NCBI RefSeq assembly: GCF_050589825.1
Contig: NZ_JBNGOZ010000021.1
Span: 24,100-88,099 of the forward strand
Source of the DNA: Carboxylicivirga longa
GTDB lineage: Bacteria > Bacteroidota > Bacteroidia > Bacteroidales > Marinilabiliaceae
DNA: 64,000 bases
Direction of reading: 5' to 3'
The translations under genes and the position numbers were made by a program. Within the stretch, counting starts at the first letter, position 1; each line of letters opens with the position of its first letter. Of the stretch, positions 42,961-50,837 are shown in pieces. The notes under the pieces are model-generated. The model did not search any database. It saw nothing but the letters and a program-made list of their open reading frames with translations, and was not told the DNA's origin.

Positions 42961-43089
42961 ATGAAGCACATTGATATCTCATCGCAAAATGAACACAGTA
43001 CTTACTGTCCTTTAACAACCTCCTGGGTAATTGTTGTTGCCCTGGTTGTAATTGTTCTGCTAATCCGATTGTTTATCGGATTGTATTAG
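42961..43089 (+). CDS. 42-residue single-span membrane protein downstream of nhaD
   Basis: An ATG at 42961 opens a 42-codon frame ending in TAG at 43087. The product has a hydrophilic N-terminus of about 20 residues (MKHIDISSQNEHSTYC) and one strong membrane helix (WVIVVALVVIVLLIRLFIGLY) running to the C-terminus. Codon choice and the sharp polar/hydrophobic division look like a real small membrane protein. A candidate terminator follows 23 bases after the stop. It is 178 bases behind nhaD and may be a small regulator of that transporter, or an unrelated small protein. No clear ribosome-binding site is seen, which is usual in this phylum. Confidence 0.5.
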   Translation: MKHIDISSQNEHSTYCPLTTSWVIVVALVVIVLLIRLFIGLY

Positions 43090-43111
43090 TATCATTTTTT
43101 CTTTTTTGATG

Positions 43112-43168
43112 CACGACGGCGTGGGCACTAATCGTCCCTGATTTATCATTGCCCCGTCGTCGTGTTTT
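43112..43168 (+). terminator. Candidate terminator of the nhaD unit
   Basis: CACGACGGCGTGGGCA and TGCCCCGTCGTCGTG pair with one bulge around a 22-base loop, followed by TTTT. Confidence 0.6.
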
Positions 43169-43365
43169 ACTTCAAAGCGGCATATTAAGAGCCGGTACCA
43201 CTCAAAGTGGATCGTGGCAGCCTTTAGCTGTTAATATTTAAGTTTCTTCGGGTTTTGTCGTTTGCCACAAAAAATCATAAGTTCGATTTCCTTTTTTAAC
43301 GACTATTATTCTACCTGGTTAATGCATTTTCGTATCCATTATGCGTTTAAGTGATTATTGGAATT

Positions 43366-43405
43366 TAAAAAGCCCGCAAGTCTTGAATAATCTCGACCTG
43401 CGGGC
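43366..43405 (-). terminator. Terminator of the maltose phosphorylase operon
   Basis: On the minus strand GCCCGCAGGTC pairs with GACTTGCGGGC (one G-T pair), followed by TTTTTAAA, 85 bases after the GH65 stop. Confidence 0.8.
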
Positions 43406-43489
43406 ATAGTAATTAATGAACTTTTTAAGGAAGGGTTCTTTTATAAATACCTTGTACCAGACAACCGTTCCGTTAAATATTTTAAAGTT

Positions 43490-45805
43490 CTAGTGCTTAA
43501 TATCCACCATTACAGATTGATGGGGTGGAACGGTAATGGACTTGCCATATACCTTTAGCTTAACCGCTTTCTCAGCGTGGGAAATGATGTTTACTCTTTT
43601 GCTGTTGACCACAACCTCCAGGTCGTTGCCCATAAAGGCAATGCGGAAGGAATATTCCTGCCACTGAGCCGGAATGATGGGGTTCAGAAACAGTTGCCCG
43701 TCGTGAACGCGTTTACCGCCAAATCCTTCCACAATGGCCATCCATGTACCGGCCATGCTGGTAATATGCAAGCCCTCGTGTGCCTCGTGGTTGTAATCGT
43801 CAATGTCAAGGCGCGAGGTGCGCAGATACATCTCATAGGCTTTCTCATTGTTGCCTATTTTGGCCGCCAGTATGGCATGCACACAGGGCGATAGTGATGA
43901 TTCATGTACCGTGCGGGGCTCGTAAAATTCAAAGTTACGCTGTATGGTAGCCATATCAAACTCCTCCTCGAATACATAAATGCCCTGCAGCGTGTCGGCC
44001 TGCTTAATAAAGCAGCTGCGTAATATACGATCCCACGACCAGTATTGGTTAATAGGGCGCTCCTCCGGCTTAAGATCATCAGCCAGCCTCTGCTCTTTGT
44101 CCATGTAAGCATCTTGTTGCATAAACACCTGAAGCTTCTCGTTGTAGGGAAAGTGCATCTTTTCAATTATATCTTTCCAGCGCGGTGTTTCTCCTTCATA
44201 GTCAAAGGCGGCTTTACTGATGATGGATTTGTATCTGCCTTCATCCATGGCCTTTACTTTTGCCAGGGCTTCAAGCGTGTATTTAAGGCACCATACCGCC
44301 ATTTTATTGGTGTACCAGTTGTTGTTGATGTTATTTTCGTATTCGTTGGGACCTGTAACGCCCAGCATTACGTATTTTTGGCGCTTTTCCGAATAGCTAA
44401 CCCGCTGACTCCAGAAACGGGAAATGCCCAGCAATACTTCCAGACCGTACTGTGCCAGGTAAGCTTCATCGTTGGTGTGGCGGATATAATTATAAATGGC
44501 AAAGGCAATGGCGCCGTTACGATGCACTTCTTCAAAGGTAATCTCCCATTCGTTATGGCATTCTTCACCGTTCATGGTTACCATGGGGTAGAGGGCAGCT
44601 CCATTAGTAAAGCCCAGCTTGGCCGCATTTTCAATGGCACGGGGTAAGTGTTTGTAGCGATATATCAGCAGGTTGCGTGTTACCTCTGCCGGGGCGGTGG
44701 CAATAAAGAAAGGAACGCAGTAAGCCTCGGTATCCCAGTAGGTTGAACCCCCGTATTTCTCGCCTGTAAAGCCTTTGGGACCAATATTCAGGCGTTCGTC
44801 CTCTCCCGTATAGGTCTGGTTAAGATGGAAAATATTGAAGCGTATGCCCTGTTGTGCCGCCACATCGCCTTTAATGCGAATATCGCTGTGCACCCATTTC
44901 TCGGCCCATACTTTAATATGTTCTTCAAGCAATGTGTCGAAACCCTTGCCGAACCCTGCTTCAGTTATTTTTTTACAAGCATCAAGCACGACATCCTTAT
45001 CGTAGTTCAGTGAGCTGGTAACACCTACAATTTTTTCCAGGGTGAAGCACTGCCCTTGTTTTACAGTGTGTGACACCTTGCTGGCCACATAACCGTCTTG
45101 TGCTTCATGACCGGCATTGCATACGATGGCAGCATCATTCAGTGTGGTTCTTATTTTCATGCCACAGGCTACGCGAAAGCCTATCTTCTTGGTTTCAGTC
45201 ACCAGGTATGCTTCATCGGATAATGCCTCAGTATTTAATATGTTCCAGAACTTCTCATCGTAGTTGGCGTCTTCATTCTTCACGTCGCCATTGAGGTAGG
45301 CTGTAAAAGTAATGTTGCCATCGAAGTTAAGTGGGGTCACCGCATAGCGGATGGCACCATTCTCAGTGTCGGCCATGCTGACAAAGCGCTGGGCATGTAC
45401 GCTAATTTTTTTGCCATCGGGCAGGGTAGCGGTGAAGGAGCGTTGGAGATAGCCCTCTTTCATATTGAGGGTACGTGTAAAATTCTCGGTCTTACAGGTG
45501 AATAAATCCAGCTGCTGACCCTCTATCTGCACATCGATGCCAATCCAGTTAGGACTGTTCAATACTTTGGCAAAATACTCGGGATAGCCATTTTTCCACC
45601 AGCCCACGCGTGTTTTATCGGGGTAGTAGATGCCGGCTATATAGCTGCCTTGCAATGACGGACCCGAATAGGCCTCCTCAAAATTGGCCCGCTGTCCCAT
45701 TTTACCATTGCCCAAGCTGAAAATGCTTTCAGAGGATTGATGATTTTCAGGGTTGAAGCCCTCTTCTATGATGCACCACTCATCGTGTTTTAAGTATTCT
45801 TTCAT
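43490..45805 (-). CDS. GH65 disaccharide phosphorylase, probably maltose phosphorylase
   Basis: 771 residues, full family length. An N-terminal beta-sandwich (about 1-270) is followed by the helical (alpha/alpha)6 barrel. The catalytic Glu488 lies in GVTGPNEYENNINNNWYTN, corresponding to the general acid of Lactobacillus maltose phosphorylase. The phosphate/sugar loop YWDTEAYCVPFF (356-367) is present. It splits maltose with phosphate to glucose and beta-glucose 1-phosphate. The neighbouring beta-phosphoglucomutase handles exactly that product, which supports maltose (or another alpha-glucosyl disaccharide such as trehalose or kojibiose) as substrate. Last gene of the operon MFS - pgmB - GH65. 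No signal peptide; cytosolic. Confidence 0.9.
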   Translation of the reverse strand: MKEYLKHDEWCIIEEGFNPENHQSSESIFSLGNGKMGQRANFEEAYSGPSLQGSYIAGIYYPDKTRVGWWKNGYPEYFAKVLNSPNWIGIDVQIEGQQLDLFTCKTENFTRTLNMKEGYLQRSFTATLPDGKKISVHAQRFVSMADTENGAIRYAVTPLNFDGNITFTAYLNGDVKNEDANYDEKFWNILNTEALSDEAYLVTETKKIGFRVACGMKIRTTLNDAAIVCNAGHEAQDGYVASKVSHTVKQGQCFTLEKIVGVTSSLNYDKDVVLDACKKITEAGFGKGFDTLLEEHIKVWAEKWVHSDIRIKGDVAAQQGIRFNIFHLNQTYTGEDERLNIGPKGFTGEKYGGSTYWDTEAYCVPFFIATAPAEVTRNLLIYRYKHLPRAIENAAKLGFTNGAALYPMVTMNGEECHNEWEITFEEVHRNGAIAFAIYNYIRHTNDEAYLAQYGLEVLLGISRFWSQRVSYSEKRQKYVMLGVTGPNEYENNINNNWYTNKMAVWCLKYTLEALAKVKAMDEGRYKSIISKAAFDYEGETPRWKDIIEKMHFPYNEKLQVFMQQDAYMDKEQRLADDLKPEERPINQYWSWDRILRSCFIKQADTLQGIYVFEEEFDMATIQRNFEFYEPRTVHESSLSPCVHAILAAKIGNNEKAYEMYLRTSRLDIDDYNHEAHEGLHITSMAGTWMAIVEGFGGKRVHDGQLFLNPIIPAQWQEYSFRIAFMGNDLEVVVNSKRVNIISHAEKAVKLKVYGKSITVPPHQSVMVDIKH

Positions 45806-45843
45806 TGTAATTGGTTTAAAATTTTAAACACCTGCGATTTGGG

Positions 45844-45888
45844 GATATGACTTACGGTTATTAGGCCTTTCGTTAAGGCGGTCATATC
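45844..45888 (-). other. Structured intercistronic element between pgmB and the GH65 gene
   Basis: The outer arms GATATGAC (45844-45851) and GTCATATC (45881-45888) are exact inverse complements, with an inner GCCTT/AAGGC hairpin between them. It occupies half of the 88-base gap in the operon and lacks a T-run, so it is not an obvious terminator. Confidence 0.55.
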
Positions 45889-45893
45889 ACGCA

Positions 45894-46556
45894 TTATTCA
45901 TCACTGCCCAGTGTCATTAGCCTGGTATAGCTCATCTGATGCAGACCATCAATCACCAGGTTGGCTTTACCCAAAATATCGGGCGAGCCAATGCCCACAC
46001 AGCGCATCTTACCCGCCAAGGCTGCTTCCACACCGGCTTCGGCATCTTCAAAAACAACACATGCTTCTGGCGAAACGCCCAGTTCGGCCGCTCCTTTCAG
46101 AAATACTTCGGGGTTGGGCTTTGCCTCACTCACTTTGGTGCCGTCAATAATGGCTTCAAAAAGATCAGTCAGCTCCAGCCGATCAAGTATCGTCATGGCA
46201 TTTTTACTGGCCGATCCCAAGGCAATGCGAATGCCTTTTTCTTTCAGCTCAAGCAGTAGCTCTTTGGCACCGGGTAGTATTTCATCGGGTTGCATCTGAA
46301 GAATGTAGCGGCGATAATTCTCGTTCTTTTTTTCTGCCAGCCGTTCTTTTTCAGCATCGCTGAGGGTGATGCCTCCAATGCCCAGCAAAATGTCCAATGA
46401 CCTCATACGGCTTACGCCTTTAAGTTGCTCGTTATCTGCTTCAGTGAACTCAAAACCAAGCTCATTGGCCAGGGCACGCCAGGCAATGTAATGATACTTG
46501 GCAGTGTCCACAATAACACCGTCTAAATCAAATAAACATGCTTTTATCTTTCCCAT
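45894..46556 (-). CDS. pgmB: Beta-phosphoglucomutase
   Basis: 220 residues. HAD nucleophile Asp10 with Asp12 lies in CLFDLDGVIVDTAKYHYIAWRALA. The cap-domain substrate loop is LKGVSRMRSLDILL. Motif II is ALGSASKNA, motif III Lys in SEAKPNPEVFLKGA, and motif IV VFEDAEAGVEAALAG. These match beta-phosphoglucomutase, which turns the beta-glucose 1-phosphate made by the GH65 phosphorylase into glucose 6-phosphate. It lies between the transporter (9-base gap) and GH65 gene in one operon. Confidence 0.93.
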   Translation of the reverse strand: MGKIKACLFDLDGVIVDTAKYHYIAWRALANELGFEFTEADNEQLKGVSRMRSLDILLGIGGITLSDAEKERLAEKKNENYRRYILQMQPDEILPGAKELLLELKEKGIRIALGSASKNAMTILDRLELTDLFEAIIDGTKVSEAKPNPEVFLKGAAELGVSPEACVVFEDAEAGVEAALAGKMRCVGIGSPDILGKANLVIDGLHQMSYTRLMTLGSDE

Positions 46557-46565
46557 CCCTTTGTT

Positions 46566-47924
46566 TTATTCGTTTGCTTCACTTTCAGCTTTCACAAAAG
46601 CTACCATAATGGCTCCCAGCATCATGATGATACCGGCCATGATCAACACGTAGATGCCTTCGCCCTTGAACAGACTTCTTAATATGGGGCCTCCGATAAT
46701 ACCACTGAGTATCTGCGGCACTACCACGGTAAGATTAAACAGTCCCATGTAAATGCCCATGCGTTTGGGTGGCAAGGAGCCGGATAGGATGGCATAGGGC
46801 ATGGCCAGTATGGCTGCCCAGGCAATGCCAATGCCTACCATCGATACTAACAGCATATACTGACTGCTAAAAAAGTAGGTGGAGACATAGCCGATTCCTC
46901 CCAGCAGGAGGGCACCGGCATACACCGTTTTGCGACTGCTGCGCTTGATACACCAGGGCATCAGGGTTGAGAAGAGGGCTGCCACGGCGCTATACACCGC
47001 AAAGCAGATACCCACCCAGTTACCGGCCTCGTTGAAGGCTTTCAGAATGGTTTCATTGGTTTCTGTTTCCGCATTAAAATCGATGGGCACTCCAAAGTGG
47101 TGCTGCGAAATGGCCGTAGTGGCATATACCCACAATAAAAAGAGGGGAAACCAGGAAAACAACTGAACGATGGATAGTTGGCGCATCGTTTTAGGCATGT
47201 TGAACAAGAGTTTCCAGAAACTGTCCTTCTGCTCCTTATCTTCCTCGGTAATGTTCTTGTAGGCTTCAAATTCAGCCGGTGGATACTCTTTGGTTTTAAA
47301 AACAGTGACCAGCACGCTGACCAATAATAAAGAACCGCCAATGTAAAACGACCAGATGACTGAAGGAGCTACCTTACCTGCCTCGGGTTCGTTGGCAATG
47401 CCGGCAGCGGTTAAGATAAAAGGCAGGGCCGAGCCAATAACAGCACCTGTGTTAATTAAAAAGCTCTGTACCGAATAGCCAATGTTACGTTGTTCTTCCG
47501 GTGTCATATCGGCCACCAAAGCTCTGAAGGGCTGAAAAGTAACATTAAACGAGCCATCCATAAGGGCCAGCATGGCCACACCAAAAAACAGAACACCGGC
47601 ACCACCAGCTTTCATTATCAGCGGGGCATTGGGCATGAAAAACATGGCAATCATGGATACAATGGCACCCCCTAATATATAGGGCGAACGCCGGCCAATG
47701 CGTGTCCAGGTGTTGTCGCTGGCTGCTCCCACAACCGGCTGAACGATGAGCCCCATTATAGGGGCTACCAACCAGAAAAAGGACAGGTTATGCGGATCGG
47801 CACCAAGACTGGTTAAGATGCGGCTGGCGTTGGCATTTTGCAAGGCAAAGCCAAACTGTACACCCAAAAAGCCAAAGCTTAAGTTCCATATTTGCCAAAA
47901 TGATAACTTTGGTAATTGCTTCAT
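46566..47924 (-). CDS. MFS sugar transporter (SLC45-like), probably for maltose or maltodextrin
   Basis: 452 residues, 12 membrane helices. The N-terminal LSFWQIWNLSFGFLGVQFGFALQNANASRI and the loop GAASDNTWTRIGRRSPYI (RxGRR motif between helices 2 and 3) are those of the SLC45/GPH-like group. A second-half GLFNLTVVVPQILSGIIGG is also typical. Homologous Bacteroidota genes sit with maltose phosphorylase and beta-phosphoglucomutase, as here, pointing to uptake of maltose across the inner membrane. It is the promoter-proximal gene; LacI-like operators lie 280-360 bases upstream. Confidence 0.88.
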   Translation of the reverse strand: MKQLPKLSFWQIWNLSFGFLGVQFGFALQNANASRILTSLGADPHNLSFFWLVAPIMGLIVQPVVGAASDNTWTRIGRRSPYILGGAIVSMIAMFFMPNAPLIMKAGGAGVLFFGVAMLALMDGSFNVTFQPFRALVADMTPEEQRNIGYSVQSFLINTGAVIGSALPFILTAAGIANEPEAGKVAPSVIWSFYIGGSLLLVSVLVTVFKTKEYPPAEFEAYKNITEEDKEQKDSFWKLLFNMPKTMRQLSIVQLFSWFPLFLLWVYATTAISQHHFGVPIDFNAETETNETILKAFNEAGNWVGICFAVYSAVAALFSTLMPWCIKRSSRKTVYAGALLLGGIGYVSTYFFSSQYMLLVSMVGIGIAWAAILAMPYAILSGSLPPKRMGIYMGLFNLTVVVPQILSGIIGGPILRSLFKGEGIYVLIMAGIIMMLGAIMVAFVKAESEANE

Positions 47925-48109
47925 AATTACTTTTGTTTATGCATGAACATAACTTGTGGAACACATTACAGGCATTGCATATTTAATGCGTAAATGTGCC
48001 GCAGGCATGTTCTTATTAAAATAGGGGTACAATAAACACCTTTTACTTATAAAGTGCTTATAAGCATCGTAAAAAAGGTATCAGCAGGTAAGCAAGTTCT
48101 CTAATTTTT

Positions 48110-48162
48110 CCACAACAAACTTAAGATAAAATTAGCAATACTACTGCTTTTGTTTGTTGTGG
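48110..48162. repeat. 11-bp inverted repeat overlapping the putative maltose-operon promoter
   Basis: CCACAACAAAC (48110-48120) and GTTTGTTGTGG (48152-48162) are exact inverse complements with a 31-base spacer. The candidate minus-strand -7 box TAAGTTTG overlaps the first arm. Confidence 0.6.
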
Positions 48163-48202
48163 TGTTTTTGCCTATGTGTCTCTTTATCAGCTAAAGTATA
48201 TA

Positions 48203-48219
48203 TTGCAAACGATTGCGAA
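48203..48219. promoter_or_regulatory. LacI-family operator-like site 1 (maltose operon)
   Basis: TTGCAAACGATTGCGAA contains GCAAACGATTGC, a near-palindrome with a central CG, as is typical for LacI-family operators. The same 12-mer is found upstream of susC at 52438-52449. Confidence 0.65.
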
Positions 48220-48268
48220 AGACCCTAAAAAAGATGCTTTTTTGTTATGAATGATGGTCAGAGGTTTT

Positions 48269-48284
48269 ATGCAAACGTTTTCGG
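48269..48284. promoter_or_regulatory. LacI-family operator-like site 2 (maltose operon)
   Basis: ATGCAAACGTTTTCGG shares the half-site GCAAACG with the other operators, with an imperfect second half. It is 66 bases from site 1. Confidence 0.55.
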
Positions 48285-48295
48285 TGGTGCTTATG

Positions 48296-48376
48296 TCGTT
48301 GAACGCAACGGTTGGTGTATGCAGCGTGGCTTGTGTTGCGCTTGTGGCAAGCGATGCATTATGACGGTTTATAGGG
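48296..48376 (-). repeat. Partly palindromic element behind the lipoprotein gene (cassette-boundary candidate)
   Basis: Nested inverted pieces lie just beyond the stop codon at 48385: CGCAAC (48304) with GTTGCG (48335), GCTTG with CAAGC, and ATGCA with TGCAT. The segment CGGTTGGTGTATG (48309-48321) recurs as CGGTTAGTGTATG at 49227-49239 behind the next gene of the island, and GGTTTATAGGG (48366-48376) recurs at 50498-50508. Confidence 0.4.
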
Positions 48377-48384
48377 TGCCGAAT

Positions 48385-49176
48385 TTATTCTGGTTTCATC
48401 TCTGTTTTTTCAAACCCAACAATTGACTTTTCTGTTGTATTAAACTGAATATTTTCGTCAATTATGAGGTCGAATTTAATGTCATAATACCTTTGGTCAA
48501 TAAAAACACTTTGTTTAGGATCATCAATTGAATAGCTTTCTCCCCTCATTTTAATTGGATAATAATTCTCTTTATCAATGTAATAAAGCGTTTTTGAAAT
48601 ATTCCCTTTTTTATCTTCAAGTCTAATCCTAAAGCCAGGCATTGATATTTTATCCTCTAAGATCACTTGTATTTGGAAACAATTTTTATCATCAACAATT
48701 GTATCATTCAACCTGTCAATTGAGTATGACTCCATGTTGTTAAGTATGTATTTCAATTCATATTGCATTCCATAGAGTGTATTATGACCCCAAAAAGGTT
48801 TCTTCTTAAAATCTGGATATTTGACCAAATCATAAATCCTTGCGACACTGTCTCTATTGTTTTTACGTATTAATCTATCACCATCATAGATATCTTCATA
48901 AATCACATTTTCTTTGTTGTTAACATACATGTACCAATGTCCTTTAACACCGACGATAGAATCAGAAGTTAGTCTTCTAAAATACATCTCCCGATATCGT
49001 TGTATGGTATCATTTGCGCTTCGTGGGTTTGTCCTCGACATATCTTGCTTATAATAAATCGACTCAATAGCATCTATTGTGTTAATTGTCTGACTTAAAA
49101 TGTCAATAGCCGTTTCACGCTTATTACAAGAGACAGAAACAATCAGTATGATTACGATTAAAAATATCCTATTCAT
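48385..49176 (-). CDS. AT-rich lipoprotein of the accessory island, unrecognised
   Basis: 263 residues. Lipobox SVSC with the lipidated Cys at 17. The mature protein alternates beta strands and charged loops (YMYVNNKENVIYEDIYDGDRLIRK, CFQIQVILEDK, LYYIDKENYYPIKMRG), a pattern reminiscent of the LolA/outer-membrane lipoprotein-sorting fold or of N-terminal domains in Bacteroidota thioredoxin-like proteins. I cannot assign a family. Codon use is clearly more AT-rich than in the maltose and susC genes either side. It stands in the same orientation as the three genes upstream in the island. Confidence 0.65.
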   Translation of the reverse strand: MNRIFLIVIILIVSVSCNKRETAIDILSQTINTIDAIESIYYKQDMSRTNPRSANDTIQRYREMYFRRLTSDSIVGVKGHWYMYVNNKENVIYEDIYDGDRLIRKNNRDSVARIYDLVKYPDFKKKPFWGHNTLYGMQYELKYILNNMESYSIDRLNDTIVDDKNCFQIQVILEDKISMPGFRIRLEDKKGNISKTLYYIDKENYYPIKMRGESYSIDDPKQSVFIDQRYYDIKFDLIIDENIQFNTTEKSIVGFEKTEMKPE

Positions 49177-49283
49177 TTCATTATTTTTTGATTGTTCTTA
49201 GGATTGTGTTGTACCCATGTGGATAGCGGTTAGTGTATGGTGTCGTAAGGGATGCGGACTTTAAACCTATCAATTTACCAGCT

Positions 49284-50330
49284 TTAATTTTTCATTTTAA
49301 ATTTGGGCTCAATAAAATTATTGTCAATTGCCCATTTTTCTAATTTATTTATTCTATCCTTTACTTTGTCAGATAGGTCATTAAAGTCCTCAACTCTGTA
49401 AATAATTAATTGTTGTCTTTTGTAGTCTTCAATACCTTGCCTTTCAATATCCATTTTATCCATTTCAACAATCTGATTTTCCACATCCTCTTCCGTTATA
49501 TCAGGATGACTATTTACCCACTCTAGAAAATTGATAGTTTCTTGGTCTTTGTTTGATATCTCCTGTAGTAGTTGAAAATATTCAGTTGGTAAATACTTTG
49601 TTAAATTTTCAATTTCATGTTCACGGAGATGACTAAAACTCGGTATATCTATTCCAAATTTGCGACTGTAATCGAATTGAATCAATCCTGCGGGGTATTT
49701 TAATAGATGAAGAGTCATTACAATGATTACAATTTCCTCTAATGTATTTATCCATTTTTCAATGTAATCCTTTTCAAATGTTTGATAATTTGATTTTAAT
49801 TTACCAAGCTTATTTGAGAATACATGTCCTTTGGTATGAACATAATTGTGGAGAAATCCGAGTTTTAAAAGTCTCCCCTTTATATCAATCTGCTCTTGAA
49901 ACTTTTTAATATTCTCATGTTGTAAAAGGATTTTCCAAACATCCTGTATTTTTGGCGTATCAGCTTCCTTAGAATCAGCAGAACTTAACCACTTTTTAAC
50001 AGCATTATGACCATCATCATTTATATTATAATATACAGATAAAAGTCCTAATTCGAGCGTACTACGCAAAGAAGTCATTGCTTGTTTATATAGACCGAAG
50101 CAAATTAGATTAAATGATATTTGAATTTCTTCCCAAGATTCATTGTATGGAAAACTATGTCCTGACCAAAAACTTTGCATGGTCGTCGGAATTATATTAT
50201 GCAAAGAATGATAAATCCATGAAAGTTTCTCTATCTTTAATTTCAAGTCTGGATTTTCAATTAGAAACTCTTCTGTCTTTTTGAAGACTTCGATGCTTCT
50301 TTCAGGTGTATAGATTAATGGTGGTATCAT
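49284..50330 (-). CDS. AT-rich helical protein of the accessory island, unrecognised
   Basis: 348 residues, no signal peptide. Almost entirely alpha-helical in composition, rich in Lys/Glu/Ile. The middle contains LRSTLELGLLSVYYN, LGFLHNYVHTKGHVFS and EEIVIIVMTLHLLKYPAG. The His/Tyr-rich piece LHNYVHTKGH recalls small abortive-infection or HEPN-like helical proteins, but no RxxxxH motif is evident, so no function is proposed. The start codon lies 12 bases behind an inverted element at 50343-50438. It may be an accessory-defence or unknown cargo gene. Confidence 0.6.
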   Translation of the reverse strand: MIPPLIYTPERSIEVFKKTEEFLIENPDLKLKIEKLSWIYHSLHNIIPTTMQSFWSGHSFPYNESWEEIQISFNLICFGLYKQAMTSLRSTLELGLLSVYYNINDDGHNAVKKWLSSADSKEADTPKIQDVWKILLQHENIKKFQEQIDIKGRLLKLGFLHNYVHTKGHVFSNKLGKLKSNYQTFEKDYIEKWINTLEEIVIIVMTLHLLKYPAGLIQFDYSRKFGIDIPSFSHLREHEIENLTKYLPTEYFQLLQEISNKDQETINFLEWVNSHPDITEEDVENQIVEMDKMDIERQGIEDYKRQQLIIYRVEDFNDLSDKVKDRINKLEKWAIDNNFIEPKFKMKN

Positions 50331-50342
50331 CTTATTATCTAG

Positions 50343-50438
50343 GCTAACGTAAAAATAAATACCAGTCTTTCAGTGTTTTACATTTTTATACTTTACTTCA
50401 AATTTCATCCGCTTTGATGTCCCCTTTTTTACGTTAGC
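50343..50438 (-). repeat. attC-like inverted element between the toxin-antitoxin pair and the helical protein gene
   Basis: Arms GCTAACGTAAAAA (50343-50355) and TTTTTACGTTAGC (50426-50438) are exact 13-bp inverse complements separated by 70 bases. Read on the minus strand it starts GCTAAC and ends GTTAGC, 12 bases before the next start codon. This arrangement resembles integron attC sites (R'' ... R'). The interior is AT-rich and only weakly paired. Confidence 0.45.
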
Positions 50439-50537
50439 TTAAGAAATCCATAAGCCTAAAAAAGTTTTGATTACCTTGATTTTTAATCAATACTATGGGT
50501 TTATAGGGGGCATTGCGCATTGTTAGCGCAAGTTATT

Positions 50538-50837
50538 TTATAATCTTATTGATAAATCAAGATGTCCTCCAAGCCCTAACTGAACGATTTTTTGCAACGT
50601 CGAGAGTCGAACTTCTTTTACGTTATTTTCAATTTTTGAAATATAAGATTTTGTTGTTCCTACTTTTTTAGCTAATTCAGCTTGGGTCATACCTTTTTTA
50701 AGACGAGCTTCATGTAAAAGTGTACCTAATTTAAAGTTTTCGTAGCCACTCTCTAGCTCTTCTCTTTTTTTTGTCCCTTTTTCACCGTAATGTCTGTCCT
50801 TAAATTCATCCAGGGTCATTTTGTTACTACTTTTCAT
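50538..50837 (-). CDS. HigA-type antitoxin (XRE-family HTH)
   Basis: 99 residues. The C-terminal helix-turn-helix is LKKGMTQAELAKKVGTTKSYISKIENN (about 49-75). The N-terminal part is charged and probably binds the toxin. It lies after the toxin gene with an 11-base overlap, the toxin-first order typical of HigBA. It should neutralise the toxin and repress the operon by binding the palindrome at 51193-51210. A TTGCGC/GCGCAA hairpin (50513-50531) follows its stop codon. Confidence 0.88.
   Translation of the reverse strand: MKSSNKMTLDEFKDRHYGEKGTKKREELESGYENFKLGTLLHEARLKKGMTQAELAKKVGTTKSYISKIENNVKEVRLSTLQKIVQLGLGGHLDLSIRL

Larger units (their letters stand above)
43090..43489. other. Non-coding region of 400 bases between convergent units
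   Basis: Holds two terminator-like hairpins, one facing each way (43112-43168 and 43366-43405). The roughly 200 bases between them show no gene or repeat. Confidence 0.6.
47925..48384. other. Non-coding region of 460 bases upstream of the maltose operon
   Basis: Contains the regulatory region of the MFS-pgmB-GH65 operon: a -7 candidate on the minus strand (TAAGTTTG, 48116-48123), an 11-bp inverted repeat around it, two LacI-like operators, and at its right edge a partly palindromic element behind the unrecognised lipoprotein gene. No gene is seen. Confidence 0.6.

Noticed and set aside
49284..50330. HEPN or abortive-infection assignment of the helical protein
   Set aside because: Composition and length are suggestive, but no RxxxxH motif is visible, so no function is given.
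50343..50438. Plain terminator for the toxin-antitoxin pair
   Set aside because: The arms are 70 bases apart, the loop is weakly structured and it is about 100 bases from the stop codon; kept as an attC-like candidate instead, with low confidence.
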